From Gammaproteobacteria bacterium (lineage in GTDB: Bacteria; Pseudomonadota; Gammaproteobacteria; DSM-16500): a stretch of DNA of 64,000 bases. The translations under genes were made by a program, and so were the position numbers. Every line of letters starts with the position of its first letter. The first letter of the stretch is position 1. The notes under the pieces are model-generated. The model searched no databases and was not told where the DNA came from. It saw only the letters and a list, made by a program, of their open reading frames with translations. The stretch lies in NCBI GenBank assembly GCA_014132595.1, contig BMAG01000053.1, positions 87,195 to 151,194 on the forward strand, given 5' to 3'. Positions 18,691-28,450 of the stretch are shown in pieces.

Positions 18691-21606
18691 TCAAGCGGAT
18701 CTGGAAGGAGGTTGAAATTGCGGTTCTTGTTGAACTTCCTGTGCAGGTGCTTTTTCCGTTTTTAATCCAACACGCACTTCATGTTTAAATAATACAGCAT
18801 CTCCTGACTTAGACGCAGGGTTTCGTGCCAAATCAATAATTGCTTTGTAAATTTCAAGAGAATCCCGACTTTTATCAGAATCTTCGACTCTTTTCAGGCA
18901 AATTTCAGCGAGTTCATGTAGTGAAGGGAATCTTACGCCAGGACCACCGATTAAACGCTTTCTGAGTTCTTTAATCCCTGTAGCATTACGAAGAGAATCA
19001 TTTTCAGGAAGTTTTAAGATTAATTCTTGAATACGTTTAACGACAAGCTGTTGCTCAACAGAATTCACGATAGGAGTAGCTGATGAATTAGCTTTCGCAT
19101 CTAATACTTCTTTCGCCTCTTTTGCTCCACCTGTCAGGTGTGAAAATATACTAGCAGCACTACTAGCCGCACCCTTAAATGTATTGGCAACTCCTTTTTT
19201 AAATTTCTTCAATTTACCGATGACTAATTTTCCAACTTCATTATTGCTGGCAAGCCTGTCGCATTGCTTATGTATAAATTCATTAAACGTTGCTTTCACA
19301 ACCGCAACAAGCATATCTTTGGGTAAATAAAAGAGGGGTGTTTTAAGACCATCCGAGCCTTTTGCATTTTGTCCTGCATTTTCATGTTGATGACGCGTGA
19401 CATAGACTTGTGCAAATAATCTAACGAAATTGGCTCGATTTTTTCTATTTTCTTCTGATCCAGTGGCAGCAGGTGGTGGGAGATGTCCATAGAGATCATA
19501 ATACATTTTCATGGAATCCGTATACATGGTTTGTATCCCTTTTCGATCTTTACCACTCACACAAGATCCATAAGCAATTCCCATTTCAGCAGCCATCAAT
19601 TGTTGTAAAGAACTGAAATAGAGTTCTTTGTCTTGAATTTCTGTGGCCATCCTAGGGGCAACGTAATTAGCTTGATTATATAGAGCAAAAAGGAGGGGGA
19701 AAGACTTGGATGGATCATAAGCCCTTTGGTAACTGTCAGCATTTTTATTATGGCCTATTATATATTCTTCAATATGCTCTTTAGATAAAGGAATTCTACC
19801 TGTCACATCTGCATGTAATTCTGAACTTTTGAGAATAAAATTATCGAAGCCAGTCCCGGGTGAAAATTGCACTTTTTTAAAAGAACCATCATGATGAAAG
19901 TAATAAAGATTATCTTTTGTTGCTACATAATTATCTCTAAAGAAATTTAATTCCTCATCAGTTATTTTGGTTAAATCAGTTAGATCATTTCTAACATACA
20001 AACCTCGTCCCGATTTTAGAAAATCACCTTGATAATTTAACATGTACTGCGCAGCAAATTTTGTTAAGCGCTGCATATCTCTTTGATTTGGATCAGACGA
20101 GAGTTCTTCAGTATCATGTCTTACTGCTCCAAATCTTCCAGTACCCGCACCGTAATATCGCAATTCATTTAATGGGTGATTTGTTGCAAACATATCAAGT
20201 TTTACAACAATTTCTTTAGTCACACGTTCTCCATCCACCATAACCTGGACTTTGACTTTTCGAGTTGGATCTTTCTCGAGCATTCTCTTAATAGCTTCAT
20301 CTCGGTCTTTCAGTAAAGCGGCATCCGGTCCCATTTTATTTTCTGGTGTAATTAAAGTTTGAACTAAGACAGGTACAGTTAGATCAGCACCGTCCAGAGT
20401 GCCATGGCCATCGACCCATAATTGCGCTAATTGAGATGCTTTTTCCTCCAGCATATTATTGATAACGTGATTAATATTATCTTCTGTTGTTTTTGCACGT
20501 AGAGCCGCATCTTTCATATCTCGTGAAGCTACATGACTTGAACGTGATAAGACATTTCTAGAAATTTCATTGCCATCTTTATCCATAAGAATAGTCGTAT
20601 GCCGTGAAAAGTTTGCAACTCCGGGGATAGAGCGTAATTTACTTGAAATAGCAGGAACGCGCTCTTCAATTTGCTCCGTTGTGTACACATCTTTAAAAGT
20701 CTCAAAAAACAATTTTTTTTCATATTCGGACATTTCTTTGTACCATTGGGGTAGGTAACTGGGATCTTCATTTTTACGAACAATCGAAACGGTCCATAAA
20801 AGTTCTTCTTTTTGTTCGGCAGACAATGGATCTTGCGGAACTTCAATCTGAACTAGCCAAACACCATCAGGATATTTTTCAGGATCTGCATCAAATGGCG
20901 TTACAGTGACAAGAGGAGGTCTTCCTTCTGCTAACTCGGCATATTCTTCTGCTCTACCCAGTGCTTTTTTAATCTTGCTACTAGGAATATAGGCCTCTTC
21001 GTGCAAAAGTTTTTTAACTTCTTTGTAATACTTTTGGAGCTCTTCTTGGTAAGGGTTAATATCTCCTAAGTTTTTATTTATTGCATCGAGTCCCGCATTC
21101 ACTTCTGCAAGTTTTACTTTGGCATCTGCCATTATTTTTTTTTGCTCTTCTATTTTTTTAGGATTGTTTTTGTTTTCAGGAGCAGCTATTGCCTCTTTGC
21201 ATTTCATTATTTGTTGTTCGTGGATCCATTTAGCAGACGCAAGTCTTACTTTTTCTTGATGATATTTTGCATCGAGTTTACTTTCATGCTCACGTTCAAT
21301 TTTTTCCATATTTTTAATAAGTTCATCGTGCTTATCTTTTAATTTCGCTTCAAGCTTATCTCGAGCAGGTCCTTTCATATCAATGCCATCTAGCAATTTC
21401 ACAGCGCCATGATGCAATGCTTCCATACGACGTTTGTAATGATGAAGATGTTTTTCTTCTGCTGTAACACTTCGAGGTTCTACAGATTTCTCATCCAAAA
21501 CGGTAGATACGACAGAACCAGCTGTACGCAACACCGCTTCTGGAACATCTTTAATCTCACCTGTATTAGACCGTACAATTACCTTTTTAGTTCTAGGTGT
21601 TGTCAT
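18691..21606 (-). CDS. Large protein with CX5R phosphatase-like motif; candidate effector
   Basis: 971 residues, no signal peptide or membrane helix. The N-terminal ~200 residues are charged coiled coil (KRRMEALHHGAVKLL, then many Lys/Glu). Near the middle is SCVSGKDRKG with C682 and R688, matching the CX5R active-site loop of cysteine phosphatases and close to CKSGKDRTG of SopB/IpgD-type phosphoinositide phosphatases. The C-terminal part contains a small Ala/Gly segment (NTFKGAASSAASIF) and ends PQFQPPSRSA. An RBS (GAGGAGA) precedes the ATG. The phosphatase reading rests on one motif; effector status is inferred from size, composition and context. Confidence 0.6.
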   Translation of the reverse strand: MTTPRTKKVIVRSNTGEIKDVPEAVLRTAGSVVSTVLDEKSVEPRSVTAEEKHLHHYKRRMEALHHGAVKLLDGIDMKGPARDKLEAKLKDKHDELIKNMEKIEREHESKLDAKYHQEKVRLASAKWIHEQQIMKCKEAIAAPENKNNPKKIEEQKKIMADAKVKLAEVNAGLDAINKNLGDINPYQEELQKYYKEVKKLLHEEAYIPSSKIKKALGRAEEYAELAEGRPPLVTVTPFDADPEKYPDGVWLVQIEVPQDPLSAEQKEELLWTVSIVRKNEDPSYLPQWYKEMSEYEKKLFFETFKDVYTTEQIEERVPAISSKLRSIPGVANFSRHTTILMDKDGNEISRNVLSRSSHVASRDMKDAALRAKTTEDNINHVINNMLEEKASQLAQLWVDGHGTLDGADLTVPVLVQTLITPENKMGPDAALLKDRDEAIKRMLEKDPTRKVKVQVMVDGERVTKEIVVKLDMFATNHPLNELRYYGAGTGRFGAVRHDTEELSSDPNQRDMQRLTKFAAQYMLNYQGDFLKSGRGLYVRNDLTDLTKITDEELNFFRDNYVATKDNLYYFHHDGSFKKVQFSPGTGFDNFILKSSELHADVTGRIPLSKEHIEEYIIGHNKNADSYQRAYDPSKSFPLLFALYNQANYVAPRMATEIQDKELYFSSLQQLMAAEMGIAYGSCVSGKDRKGIQTMYTDSMKMYYDLYGHLPPPAATGSEENRKNRANFVRLFAQVYVTRHQHENAGQNAKGSDGLKTPLFYLPKDMLVAVVKATFNEFIHKQCDRLASNNEVGKLVIGKLKKFKKGVANTFKGAASSAASIFSHLTGGAKEAKEVLDAKANSSATPIVNSVEQQLVVKRIQELILKLPENDSLRNATGIKELRKRLIGGPGVRFPSLHELAEICLKRVEDSDKSRDSLEIYKAIIDLARNPASKSGDAVLFKHEVRVGLKTEKAPAQEVQQEPQFQPPSRSA

Positions 21607-21628
21607 AATATGGTTCTCCTCTCAATCG

Positions 21629-21883
21629 TTACTTTTTCTTTCTCAATGCGTCGGGTTGGGCTGTATTTTCAGTTTCATTTCTTACGCTTTCTTCCTTAGA
21701 GTTTGCTTTTTTAAATATTTCAGATTTGATCGAAGTGTTCTTGACGGCTGAAGCTTTGGGATCGATTGCGTGCAACACTTTGTTATAAGTACTGCCACCT
21801 TTCCATTGCACCTTTTTTTCTACTTTTTCTTCAGTAGCAGAAGGCGTTTCGTGTTCTGGTTTCTTTTTTGGTTTATCAAACAT
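21629..21883 (-). CDS. Small highly charged protein upstream of the CX5R protein
   Basis: 84 residues, Lys/Glu-rich, predicted disordered (starts MFDKPKKKPEHETP, ends DALRKKK). I do not recognise a family. It lies 22 bp upstream of the 971-aa gene on the same strand and is probably co-transcribed, so it could be a secretion chaperone or accessory factor, but nothing in the sequence proves that. An upstream -10-like TATACT occurs about 60 bp before the ATG. Confidence 0.6.
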   Translation of the reverse strand: MFDKPKKKPEHETPSATEEKVEKKVQWKGGSTYNKVLHAIDPKASAVKNTSIKSEIFKKANSKEESVRNETENTAQPDALRKKK

Positions 21884-22151
21884 AATCGCTTCCCCTCTCT
21901 AAAATTGCGTGCCTCATGTGACTTAAGTTGTGTAAATTAAGTATAGACACCCTTTTTTAAATGTGTGATTTTTGGATAAATAAATCCTAGGCTTTTAAGA
22001 GCGCAACCGTTTGATTTTAAAGATAAAATTAAGTAAAATAAGGTATTGGGTTAAAAATCACCTGATACGTAGAGCTATTTTGTCCTATCAGAGCGCGCCT
22101 AACCTTGTTAAAATGGGCGGTTTTTTACGAGTTTATTGCGAGAGTTAACGA

Positions 22152-22457
22152 ATGCCAATTTATGAATACCAATGCAGTCAATGCGGCCATACCCTGGAAT
22201 CATTTGAAAAAATGACAGATGCGCCGCAAACCATCTGCCCTGTTTGTGGTAAATCCACTTTGCAAAAGCTGATTTCAGCGGCGGGCTTTCAATTAAAAGG
22301 GACAGGCTGGTATGCCACTGATTTCCGTAATAAAGGCAAGCCTACAGATGGGGCTAAAAAAGGCGATGCTGTAGCAGCACCCGCAACCCCTGACACCAAA
22401 ACATCGGACAACAAAACCAGTACAGATACCAAAACAAAAGATATGGCGGCAACCTAA
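22152..22457 (+). CDS. FmdB-family zinc-ribbon protein
   Basis: 101 residues. The N-terminus MPIYEYQCSQCGHTLESFEKM and later CPVCGK form the four-Cys zinc ribbon of the FmdB family; the C-terminal third is a low-complexity Thr/Asp/Lys tail. It often precedes aspS in gammaproteobacteria, as here. Function unproven; regulatory role is suggested for the family. Followed at 2 bp by the DUF502 gene. Confidence 0.88.
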   Translation: MPIYEYQCSQCGHTLESFEKMTDAPQTICPVCGKSTLQKLISAAGFQLKGTGWYATDFRNKGKPTDGAKKGDAVAAPATPDTKTSDNKTSTDTKTKDMAAT

Positions 22458-22459
22458 CT

Positions 22460-23089
22460 ATGATGTCACAATTGAGACGATATTTTCTTTCAGGCTTATT
22501 ATTTTGGTTGCCCATCTGGGTAACTATTTTAGCCATTAAGTTTTTGGTAGATATCTTAAGCAACTCCTTACTGCTATTACCTCCACGCTTTCGCCCTGAT
22601 GCACTCTTGGGGTTTCACATTCCAGGTATCGGTGTAGTGATCACCCTTCTTATGATTTTATTGACAGGTTTAATCGTTGCAAACTTTGTCGGCAGACGAT
22701 TGGTTGCAATCGGTGATAGAATGATCGCCCATATTCCATTGGTAAGAACGATTTATATGAGTGTGCAAAAAGTGCTGCAAACCTTGTTTACACCGGGGGG
22801 TCAATCGTTTCGTCAAGTGTTGTTAGTCGAATACCCACGTGCAGGAATGTGGAGTTTGGCATTTCAGACAGGAGATGGTACATCGGAAGTCATCGATGCT
22901 TTAAATAAAGAACCCATGGTTACTTTATTTATTCCAACCACACCCAATCCTACCAGCGGATTTTTGATGATGGTGCCAGAAAAAGATGTGATTAAATTAG
23001 AAATGAGCGTAGATCAAGCATTAAAATTTGTTATCTCATTAGGTGTCATGCAGCCGCTGAACCATAACGATAAACAACTATTAAAATAA
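22460..23089 (+). CDS. DUF502 family membrane protein
   Basis: 209 residues with two N-terminal transmembrane helices (around residues 9-30 and 50-75), then the conserved IPLVRTIYMSVQKVLQT and the segment LFIPTTPNPTSGFLMMVP. Function unknown for this family. In many gammaproteobacteria it sits between fmdB and aspS, which is the arrangement here. Start at 22460, or the adjacent ATG three bases later. Confidence 0.88.
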   Translation: MMSQLRRYFLSGLLFWLPIWVTILAIKFLVDILSNSLLLLPPRFRPDALLGFHIPGIGVVITLLMILLTGLIVANFVGRRLVAIGDRMIAHIPLVRTIYMSVQKVLQTLFTPGGQSFRQVLLVEYPRAGMWSLAFQTGDGTSEVIDALNKEPMVTLFIPTTPNPTSGFLMMVPEKDVIKLEMSVDQALKFVISLGVMQPLNHNDKQLLK

Positions 23090-23129
23090 TTCTTCTACTC
23101 TTTTAATTAAAAAATAAATAGGTAAAACT

Positions 23130-24890
23130 ATGCGTAGTCATTATTGTGGTGAAGTTTCAACAAATGAATTAGATCAAGAAATCAAATTAGTCGGATGGGT
23201 TCATCGACGACGAGATCATGGCGGTGTTATTTTTATTGATTTGCGTGATCGTGAAGGATTAGTGCAAATAGTGATTGCGCCTTCCAATCCAGAACTTTTC
23301 AAATTGGCAGAATCATTACGTAATGAATATGTAATACAAATTAAAGGCCGAGTACGTCGTCGTCCTGAAGGGACGGTCAATCGTGATTTAGCGACAGGCG
23401 AAATTGAAGTAGAAGGCAAAGAATTAAAAATTTTAAATCGTTCTGATCCGCCTCCATTCCCAATTGATGAATATCATGAAGTCGGTGAAGAAACACGATT
23501 AAAATACCGCTATTTAGATTTACGTCGCCCAGAAATGCTAAATCGCATGAAATTTCGCGCAAGCATCACCCGCTATTTGCGACGTTTCTTAGATGACCAT
23601 GGTTTTATGGATATTGAAACGCCTTTTCTAACCAAAGCCACACCCGAAGGTGCGCGCGATTATTTAGTGCCAAGCCGTACCAAGCCTGGTTCATTTTTTG
23701 CATTACCCCAATCCCCACAACAATTTAAACAATTGTTAATGATGGCTGGCATGGATCGTTATTATCAAGTCGTCCGTTGCTTCCGCGATGAAGACTTGCG
23801 CGCCGATCGTCAACCTGAATTCACTCAATTAGATATTGAAACGTCATTTTTATCCGAAGAAGAAATTCAACAACCGATGGAAGAGATGATTCGCGGCATG
23901 TTCAAAGAATTACTCAATGTCGATTTACCGAATCCATTTCCGCGCATGCCCTATGCAGAAGCCATGTCGCGCTATGGCTCCGATAAACCCGATTTACGTA
24001 TCGCATTAGAATTAGTCGATGTCGCAGACTTAATGAAAGACGTCGAATTTAAAGTGTTTTCAACACCCGCAAATGATCCGCACGGCCGTGTTGCAGCCCT
24101 TTGTGTACCCGGCGGTGCTGATATCAGCCGTAAAGAAATCGATGATTATACCCAATACATAAGCGTATTCGGTGCTAAAGGTTTAGCTTATATCAAATAT
24201 AATGCAGATGGCCTGCAGTCTCCGATTTTAAAGTTTATTCCTGAATCCGTTGTCCAATCGATTATAGAGCGCACGCATGCCAAAGTCGGCGATATCATTT
24301 TCTTCGGCGCTGATAAACGAGGGATTGTGAATGATGCGTTAGGCGCATTGCGTTTGCGCGTTGGACAAGATCGCGGCTTGGTCAAAGAAGGCTGGCGCCC
24401 ATTATGGGTTGTAGATTTCCCGATGTTTGAAACAGCCGACGGTCGTTTAACTGCATGTCATCATCCTTTCACTGCGCCTAAAATAAAGGATACAAGCGAG
24501 CTCAAAGAAGATCCGACAAAATTATTAGCCCGTGCCTACGACATGGTATTGAACGGCAGCGAAATTGGCGGAGGTTCTGTTCGTATCAATTCTTCTGAAT
24601 TACAAATGGAAGTCTTTAAATTACTCCACATTTCAGAAGAAGCCGCACAAGAAAAATTCGGCCACTTACTCACGGCCCTCAAATTAGGTTGCCCTCCGCA
24701 CGGCGGCATCGCATTTGGTCTGGATCGATTAGCCATGTTAATGACAGGCTCATCCTCTATCCGTGATGTTATCGCATTCCCTAAAACACAAACTGCAACC
24801 TGTCCTCTAACCGATGCACCTGCACCCGTTGAGCCTGCGCAGTTAATTGAATTAGGTATTCGCATTCATAAAAAAATTGAAGAAAAATAA
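23130..24890 (+). CDS. aspS: Aspartyl-tRNA synthetase, bacterial type
   Basis: 586 residues, the usual bacterial length (about 590). N-terminal OB anticodon-binding domain with [20 protein letters not shown]; class II motif 2 [18 protein letters not shown]; the bacterial GAD insertion region (about residues 290-420); motif 3 [15 protein letters not shown]. The start MRSHYCGEV is usual for the family. Ten bases separate it from yebC. Confidence 0.97.
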   Translation: MRSHYCGEVSTNELDQEIKLVGWVHRRRDHGGVIFIDLRDREGLVQIVIAPSNPELFKLAESLRNEYVIQIKGRVRRRPEGTVNRDLATGEIEVEGKELKILNRSDPPPFPIDEYHEVGEETRLKYRYLDLRRPEMLNRMKFRASITRYLRRFLDDHGFMDIETPFLTKATPEGARDYLVPSRTKPGSFFALPQSPQQFKQLLMMAGMDRYYQVVRCFRDEDLRADRQPEFTQLDIETSFLSEEEIQQPMEEMIRGMFKELLNVDLPNPFPRMPYAEAMSRYGSDKPDLRIALELVDVADLMKDVEFKVFSTPANDPHGRVAALCVPGGADISRKEIDDYTQYISVFGAKGLAYIKYNADGLQSPILKFIPESVVQSIIERTHAKVGDIIFFGADKRGIVNDALGALRLRVGQDRGLVKEGWRPLWVVDFPMFETADGRLTACHHPFTAPKIKDTSELKEDPTKLLARAYDMVLNGSEIGGGSVRINSSELQMEVFKLLHISEEAAQEKFGHLLTALKLGCPPHGGIAFGLDRLAMLMTGSSSIRDVIAFPKTQTATCPLTDAPAPVEPAQLIELGIRIHKKIEEK

Positions 24891-24899
24891 GGAATATAT

Positions 24900-25649
24900 A
24901 TGGCAGGTCACAGTAAATGGGCAAACATCAAACGTCATAAAGCAAAGCAAGATGCCAAGCGCGGAAAGCTTTATACCAAATTAATACGTGAAATTAACGT
25001 CGCTGCCAAATTAGGCGGCGGGGATCCTGATGCCAATCCACGACTGCGTGCTGCCATTGATTCAGCCCTTGATGCCAACATGTCTCGCGATGTGATCGAT
25101 CGTGCAGTAAAACGGGGTGTAGGCGGCATGGAAGGCGAGCAAGTTGAAGAAGTGCGATATGAAGGTTATGGCCCTAATGGCGTTGCAGTCATCGTCGATT
25201 GCATGACAAACAATCGCAATCGCACCGTGGCTGACGTACGTCACGCTTTCACCAAATGCGGCGGAAATTTAGGAACCGATGGTTCAGTTGCCTATTTATT
25301 TAATGAAATGGGTCAAATTACTTTCGCGCCCGGTGCCGATGAAGAGCGTGTCATGGAACTTGCACTTGAAGCAGGAGCTGAAGATGTTATTGTGAATAAC
25401 GATAATAGTATCGATGTCACCGTAAAACCTGAAATATTTATCCACTTAAAAAAGGCCATGACCTTGGCTGGCCTGCAACCTGCGCATGCGGAAGTGACGA
25501 TGGCTGCAACGATGCAAGTTGCAATAACAGATAAAGATGCCGCAGAAAAAATCATGCGTCTTACTGATATGTTAGAAGATCTGGATGATGTACAACAAGT
25601 ATATACCAATGCAGATGTAGCAGAAGAAATATTAGCAGAGTTGGGTTGA
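24900..25649 (+). CDS. yebC: YebC/PmpR-family regulator
   Basis: 249 residues starting [23 protein letters not shown], the family hallmark. Other diagnostic segments are [19 protein letters not shown] and [21 protein letters not shown] sequence in the middle domain. Members act as transcription regulators or ribosome-associated factors for proline-rich stalls. In gammaproteobacteria it normally abuts ruvC; here two accessory genes and a repeat are inserted between them. Confidence 0.97.
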   Translation: MAGHSKWANIKRHKAKQDAKRGKLYTKLIREINVAAKLGGGDPDANPRLRAAIDSALDANMSRDVIDRAVKRGVGGMEGEQVEEVRYEGYGPNGVAVIVDCMTNNRNRTVADVRHAFTKCGGNLGTDGSVAYLFNEMGQITFAPGADEERVMELALEAGAEDVIVNNDNSIDVTVKPEIFIHLKKAMTLAGLQPAHAEVTMAATMQVAITDKDAAEKIMRLTDMLEDLDDVQQVYTNADVAEEILAELG

Positions 25650-25705
25650 TCTCTATCAGCTGAAACAGTCTTTTGCATCTTTGCATAATCTGCCTACCCA
25701 CCCAT

Positions 25706-25798
25706 ATTACTTAGAAATTCCCCTCTCCCACCTACGAGATAAAATAAGAACATTTATCTAGAGTGCGGGAGAGGGCCAGGGTGAGGGAAAACTTACAA
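25706..25798. repeat. CCCCTCTCCCGCCC-type repeat, truncated (copy 3 of 8)
   Basis: Has the left arm CTTAGAAATTCCCCTCTCCCA, the inner GTGCGGGAGAGGG and the start of the central GGGTGAGGG of the long form, then stops; the right arm is missing. Lies between yebC and the XRE gene. Confidence 0.75.
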
Positions 25799-25909
25799 TT
25801 TATCCCAATTGAAAACCTATTAATAAATTATTTTGTTAAAGTTTCACATGTCAAGATAAGCTAATGAAAAAATTCAAACGAACTTCCACATTACATATAT
25901 CACCGCTTA

Positions 25910-26131
25910 GTGAAAAAGCTTATTGCTACGCGTAAACATATTGGTTTAACTCAAACTGATCTTGCTCAAGAATTAGGAATTACCCAGCCCGATATTTCGA
26001 AAATTGAAGGACTTGAGCGAAAGATAGATGCATTAGAATTACTCGAATGGTTCCAAGTTTTTTCCCAAAATAAGCAAATTAATATAGATGAACTTTGGAA
26101 CGAAATATATGAAGATTACTGTAAGCACTAA
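25910..26131 (+). CDS. XRE-type helix-turn-helix protein, apparently frameshifted at its 5' end
   Basis: The open frame from a GTG start at 25910 gives 73 residues containing RKHIGLTQTDLAQELGITQPDISKIEG, a Cro/C1-type HTH. The first helix looks clipped by this start. An ATG at 25864 is in another frame, separated by a run of six A (25867-25872). Removing one A would fuse it to a continuous 89-codon frame MKNSNELPHYIYHRLVKK, which resembles the family's helix 1. So the gene may be a recent pseudogene, use slippage, or carry a sequencing indel. No toxin partner is adjacent. Confidence 0.65.
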   Translation: MKKLIATRKHIGLTQTDLAQELGITQPDISKIEGLERKIDALELLEWFQVFSQNKQINIDELWNEIYEDYCKH

Positions 26132-26141
26132 ACAATACTTG

Positions 26142-27101
26142 TTATCTATGCCCGGCGTGCCTCAAACGAGTTGTGCGTTTTCCCACACGATTTTCGGAAT
26201 GAGCTAAAGGTGTTTCTTTTTTTTCTTCTCCCGGGTTTGCAAAAAGCATTTGTTTTAGAGCATAGGCTTTTGATCGAAGTGAATTCACATGGGTCTCTTT
26301 TGGAGGCGCTTGAATAGTAAGCGGTGATAAAGAATCAAAGAATCTTTTTTTCTGCCAATCGCGGTCATGCGTTGTATTTAAAAAGCGAGATAAAGCGTGT
26401 TTTTGATACTGATATCTTGTGAACATGTTAAATGAAGACAATAAAAGACCGGAACTTACACCGAATTGGATTTTTTGTTCTAAAGATGAAAAATCAGGCG
26501 ATAATTTTACGCCTAGCATCCCGCCTATCATAAAGAAAACCGTATTAGAAAGAGTGAAATTACGCTGGTCCAGTTCAAATTTTTTCTCAAGCCATTGGAT
26601 GCGTTCCAGATCTTGTTGTGTAAATTCTTGGGTGGTGTAAGGATTTGTTGAGTTTTTTGAATCGGGAAATTCAGCATCGCGAAGATTTCGAATTTCAAAT
26701 AAACCATTCAAAGAAAACCAGTAACCGTCAGCCGCAATAAATCGCTGAGATGGATCTTTCAAGGGGGACAGTGTTTGAGGGCATTCTACATATTGTTTAT
26801 TTTCAACAGATGGTATGTTACGAGGAAAATAGTGTGCAAGTAATCTGAGTGCGTCATGGATAATAATATAGCTATCTGAAAATTGATCATGTTCTTTTTG
26901 TAATTTCATGAGCAAAGCTTCACGAACTTTATCAGCAGCATCTTGTAACCGTTGTTGTTCAAGAGAGGAGAGGGATGCGAATTTTTTTAAATTCTCTGCT
27001 TGCATCAATTGAGCAAGACATCGCATTTCTTTGGAAAGTGTTTTAGGGATATAGCTCATGGCTTTTTTAAAAATACTTTCACTGGTATATCTGTTTTGCA
27101 C
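26142..27101 (-). CDS. Membrane protein with U-box-like segment; candidate effector
   Basis: 319 residues from a GTG start (CGAGGA upstream). Residues 107-168 read like a U-box: CPQTLSPLKDPS, then AADGYWFSLNGLFEI and NPYTTQEFTQQDL, in the order and roughly the spacing of U-box ubiquitin ligases (CPxT.....DP, DGxxY...I, xPxT....). Two hydrophobic segments follow (about 184-199 and 212-226), then a basic tail. The N-terminal 100 residues are helical and charged. It sits between the XRE gene and ruvC on the opposite strand, an insertion in the conserved yebC-ruvC pair. The U-box reading is by eye and tentative. Confidence 0.5.
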   Translation of the reverse strand: MQNRYTSESIFKKAMSYIPKTLSKEMRCLAQLMQAENLKKFASLSSLEQQRLQDAADKVREALLMKLQKEHDQFSDSYIIIHDALRLLAHYFPRNIPSVENKQYVECPQTLSPLKDPSQRFIAADGYWFSLNGLFEIRNLRDAEFPDSKNSTNPYTTQEFTQQDLERIQWLEKKFELDQRNFTLSNTVFFMIGGMLGVKLSPDFSSLEQKIQFGVSSGLLLSSFNMFTRYQYQKHALSRFLNTTHDRDWQKKRFFDSLSPLTIQAPPKETHVNSLRSKAYALKQMLFANPGEEKKETPLAHSENRVGKRTTRLRHAGHR

Positions 27102-27299
27102 GCACGTCCTCGTTATTTCTTAAAAATCATAGTAGGATTGCAATTTAACATATAATTTGCATTGAATCTAATAGATAGATTGTTTTTAGATCAGATTTGA
27201 ATTTGCTAATTGGCTTTTGAAAATGTTGGGCACGAATTGACTCAGATTAAGATGTGTGTAGCATAGATATGAGTAACACCACTTTGGAAAAATACTGAC

Positions 27300-27827
27300 A
27301 TGGTCATCATAGGAATCGATCCAGGCTCACGCATTACCGGTTATGGCGTGATTCGTTTAGAGGGAAATCAGCATATTCATCTCGAAAGTGGCTGTATTCG
27401 AGTGACAGAAAAAAACCCAGGATCGCGATTGCAGGAAATTTATACTGGTTTGAAAACAATCATCCAACAACATAAGCCCATTGAAGCGGCCATCGAGCAA
27501 ATTTTTATGCATCAAAATCCGGGCTCCGCACTCAAACTGGGACAGGCGCGTGGCGCTGCGATTGTAGCCCTTGAGCTTCCGATTTCTGAATATTCCGCTC
27601 GCCAAGTCAAGCAATCTGTTGTAGGTTATGGAGCAGCTAAAAAAGAACAAGTGCAGCATATGGTGCGGCAATTACTCAATATCAAAGAAAAGCTGCAAGC
27701 AGATGCGGCCGATGCATTGGCCATTGCTCTTTGTCATGCGCACACACGATTAAGTTTGCAAAAAATGGGTGGCATCGCGCCATCACGTAAAAAACGTAAT
27801 AGCTGGCGAGATTATCAACCCGCCTAA
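27300..27827 (+). CDS. ruvC: Holliday junction resolvase RuvC
   Basis: Endonuclease that cuts Holliday junctions. 175 residues. The first catalytic Asp is in [13 protein letters not shown], the Glu in [22 protein letters not shown], and the final Asp pair in [16 protein letters not shown]. First of the ruvC-ruvA-ruvB operon, 11 bp before ruvA. Confidence 0.97.
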   Translation: MVIIGIDPGSRITGYGVIRLEGNQHIHLESGCIRVTEKNPGSRLQEIYTGLKTIIQQHKPIEAAIEQIFMHQNPGSALKLGQARGAAIVALELPISEYSARQVKQSVVGYGAAKKEQVQHMVRQLLNIKEKLQADAADALAIALCHAHTRLSLQKMGGIAPSRKKRNSWRDYQPA

Positions 27828-27838
27828 AAGGACCTCTC

Positions 27839-28450
27839 ATGATTGGCCAACTACGCGGCACGATCCTTGAAAAACAACCACCACAACTCTTGTTGGATGT
27901 GAATGGAGTGGCGTATGAAATTGATGCCCCCATGAATACCTTTTACCGGTTACCCGATATTGGTCAGCAAGTCGTGCTTTTTACTCATTTAGTGATTCGC
28001 GAAGATGCACATCATTTGTATGGTTTTTTTGCGCGCGAAGAACGTTCTTTATTTCGTGCGCTCATTAAAGTCAATGGGGTGGGTCCCAAACTAGGTCTCA
28101 CTATTTTATCGAGTGTTGAACCGAGTGAATTTGTGCGATCGATCGTTAACAATGACTCCGCAAATTTAGTTCGTTTACCTGGTATCGGCAAAAAAACCGC
28201 CGAGCGTTTGATTATTGAAATGAAAGATGCCTTATCAAACTGGCAAACAGGGTTATCAGCAGGGCCTGAATTAAACCAAGCTGTCCAAAAGTCAAGTGCA
28301 ACGAATCGCAATATTCAAGATGCTATTTCTGCATTGATTGCATTAGGTTATAAACCCACCGAGGCAAGTCGTGCCGTTTCAAAAATAGAAGACAGCAACT
28401 TAAGCAGTGAAGAAATCATTCGTCGAGCGTTAAGGGAGATGGTGATATGA
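27839..28450 (+). CDS. ruvA: Holliday junction DNA helicase subunit RuvA
   Basis: 203 residues. [28 protein letters not shown] forms the OB-fold domain I; two helix-hairpin-helix motifs ([18 protein letters not shown] and [18 protein letters not shown]) form domain II; the C-terminal three-helix domain III binds RuvB. Overlaps ruvB by 4 bases (ATGA). Confidence 0.97.
   Translation: MIGQLRGTILEKQPPQLLLDVNGVAYEIDAPMNTFYRLPDIGQQVVLFTHLVIREDAHHLYGFFAREERSLFRALIKVNGVGPKLGLTILSSVEPSEFVRSIVNNDSANLVRLPGIGKKTAERLIIEMKDALSNWQTGLSAGPELNQAVQKSSATNRNIQDAISALIALGYKPTEASRAVSKIEDSNLSSEEIIRRALREMVI

Noticed and set aside
21940..21960. Direct repeat CTTAAT..CTTAAG upstream of the 84-aa gene as a PmrA box
   Set aside because: The half-sites are 14 bp apart, not 11, so they do not match the box geometry.
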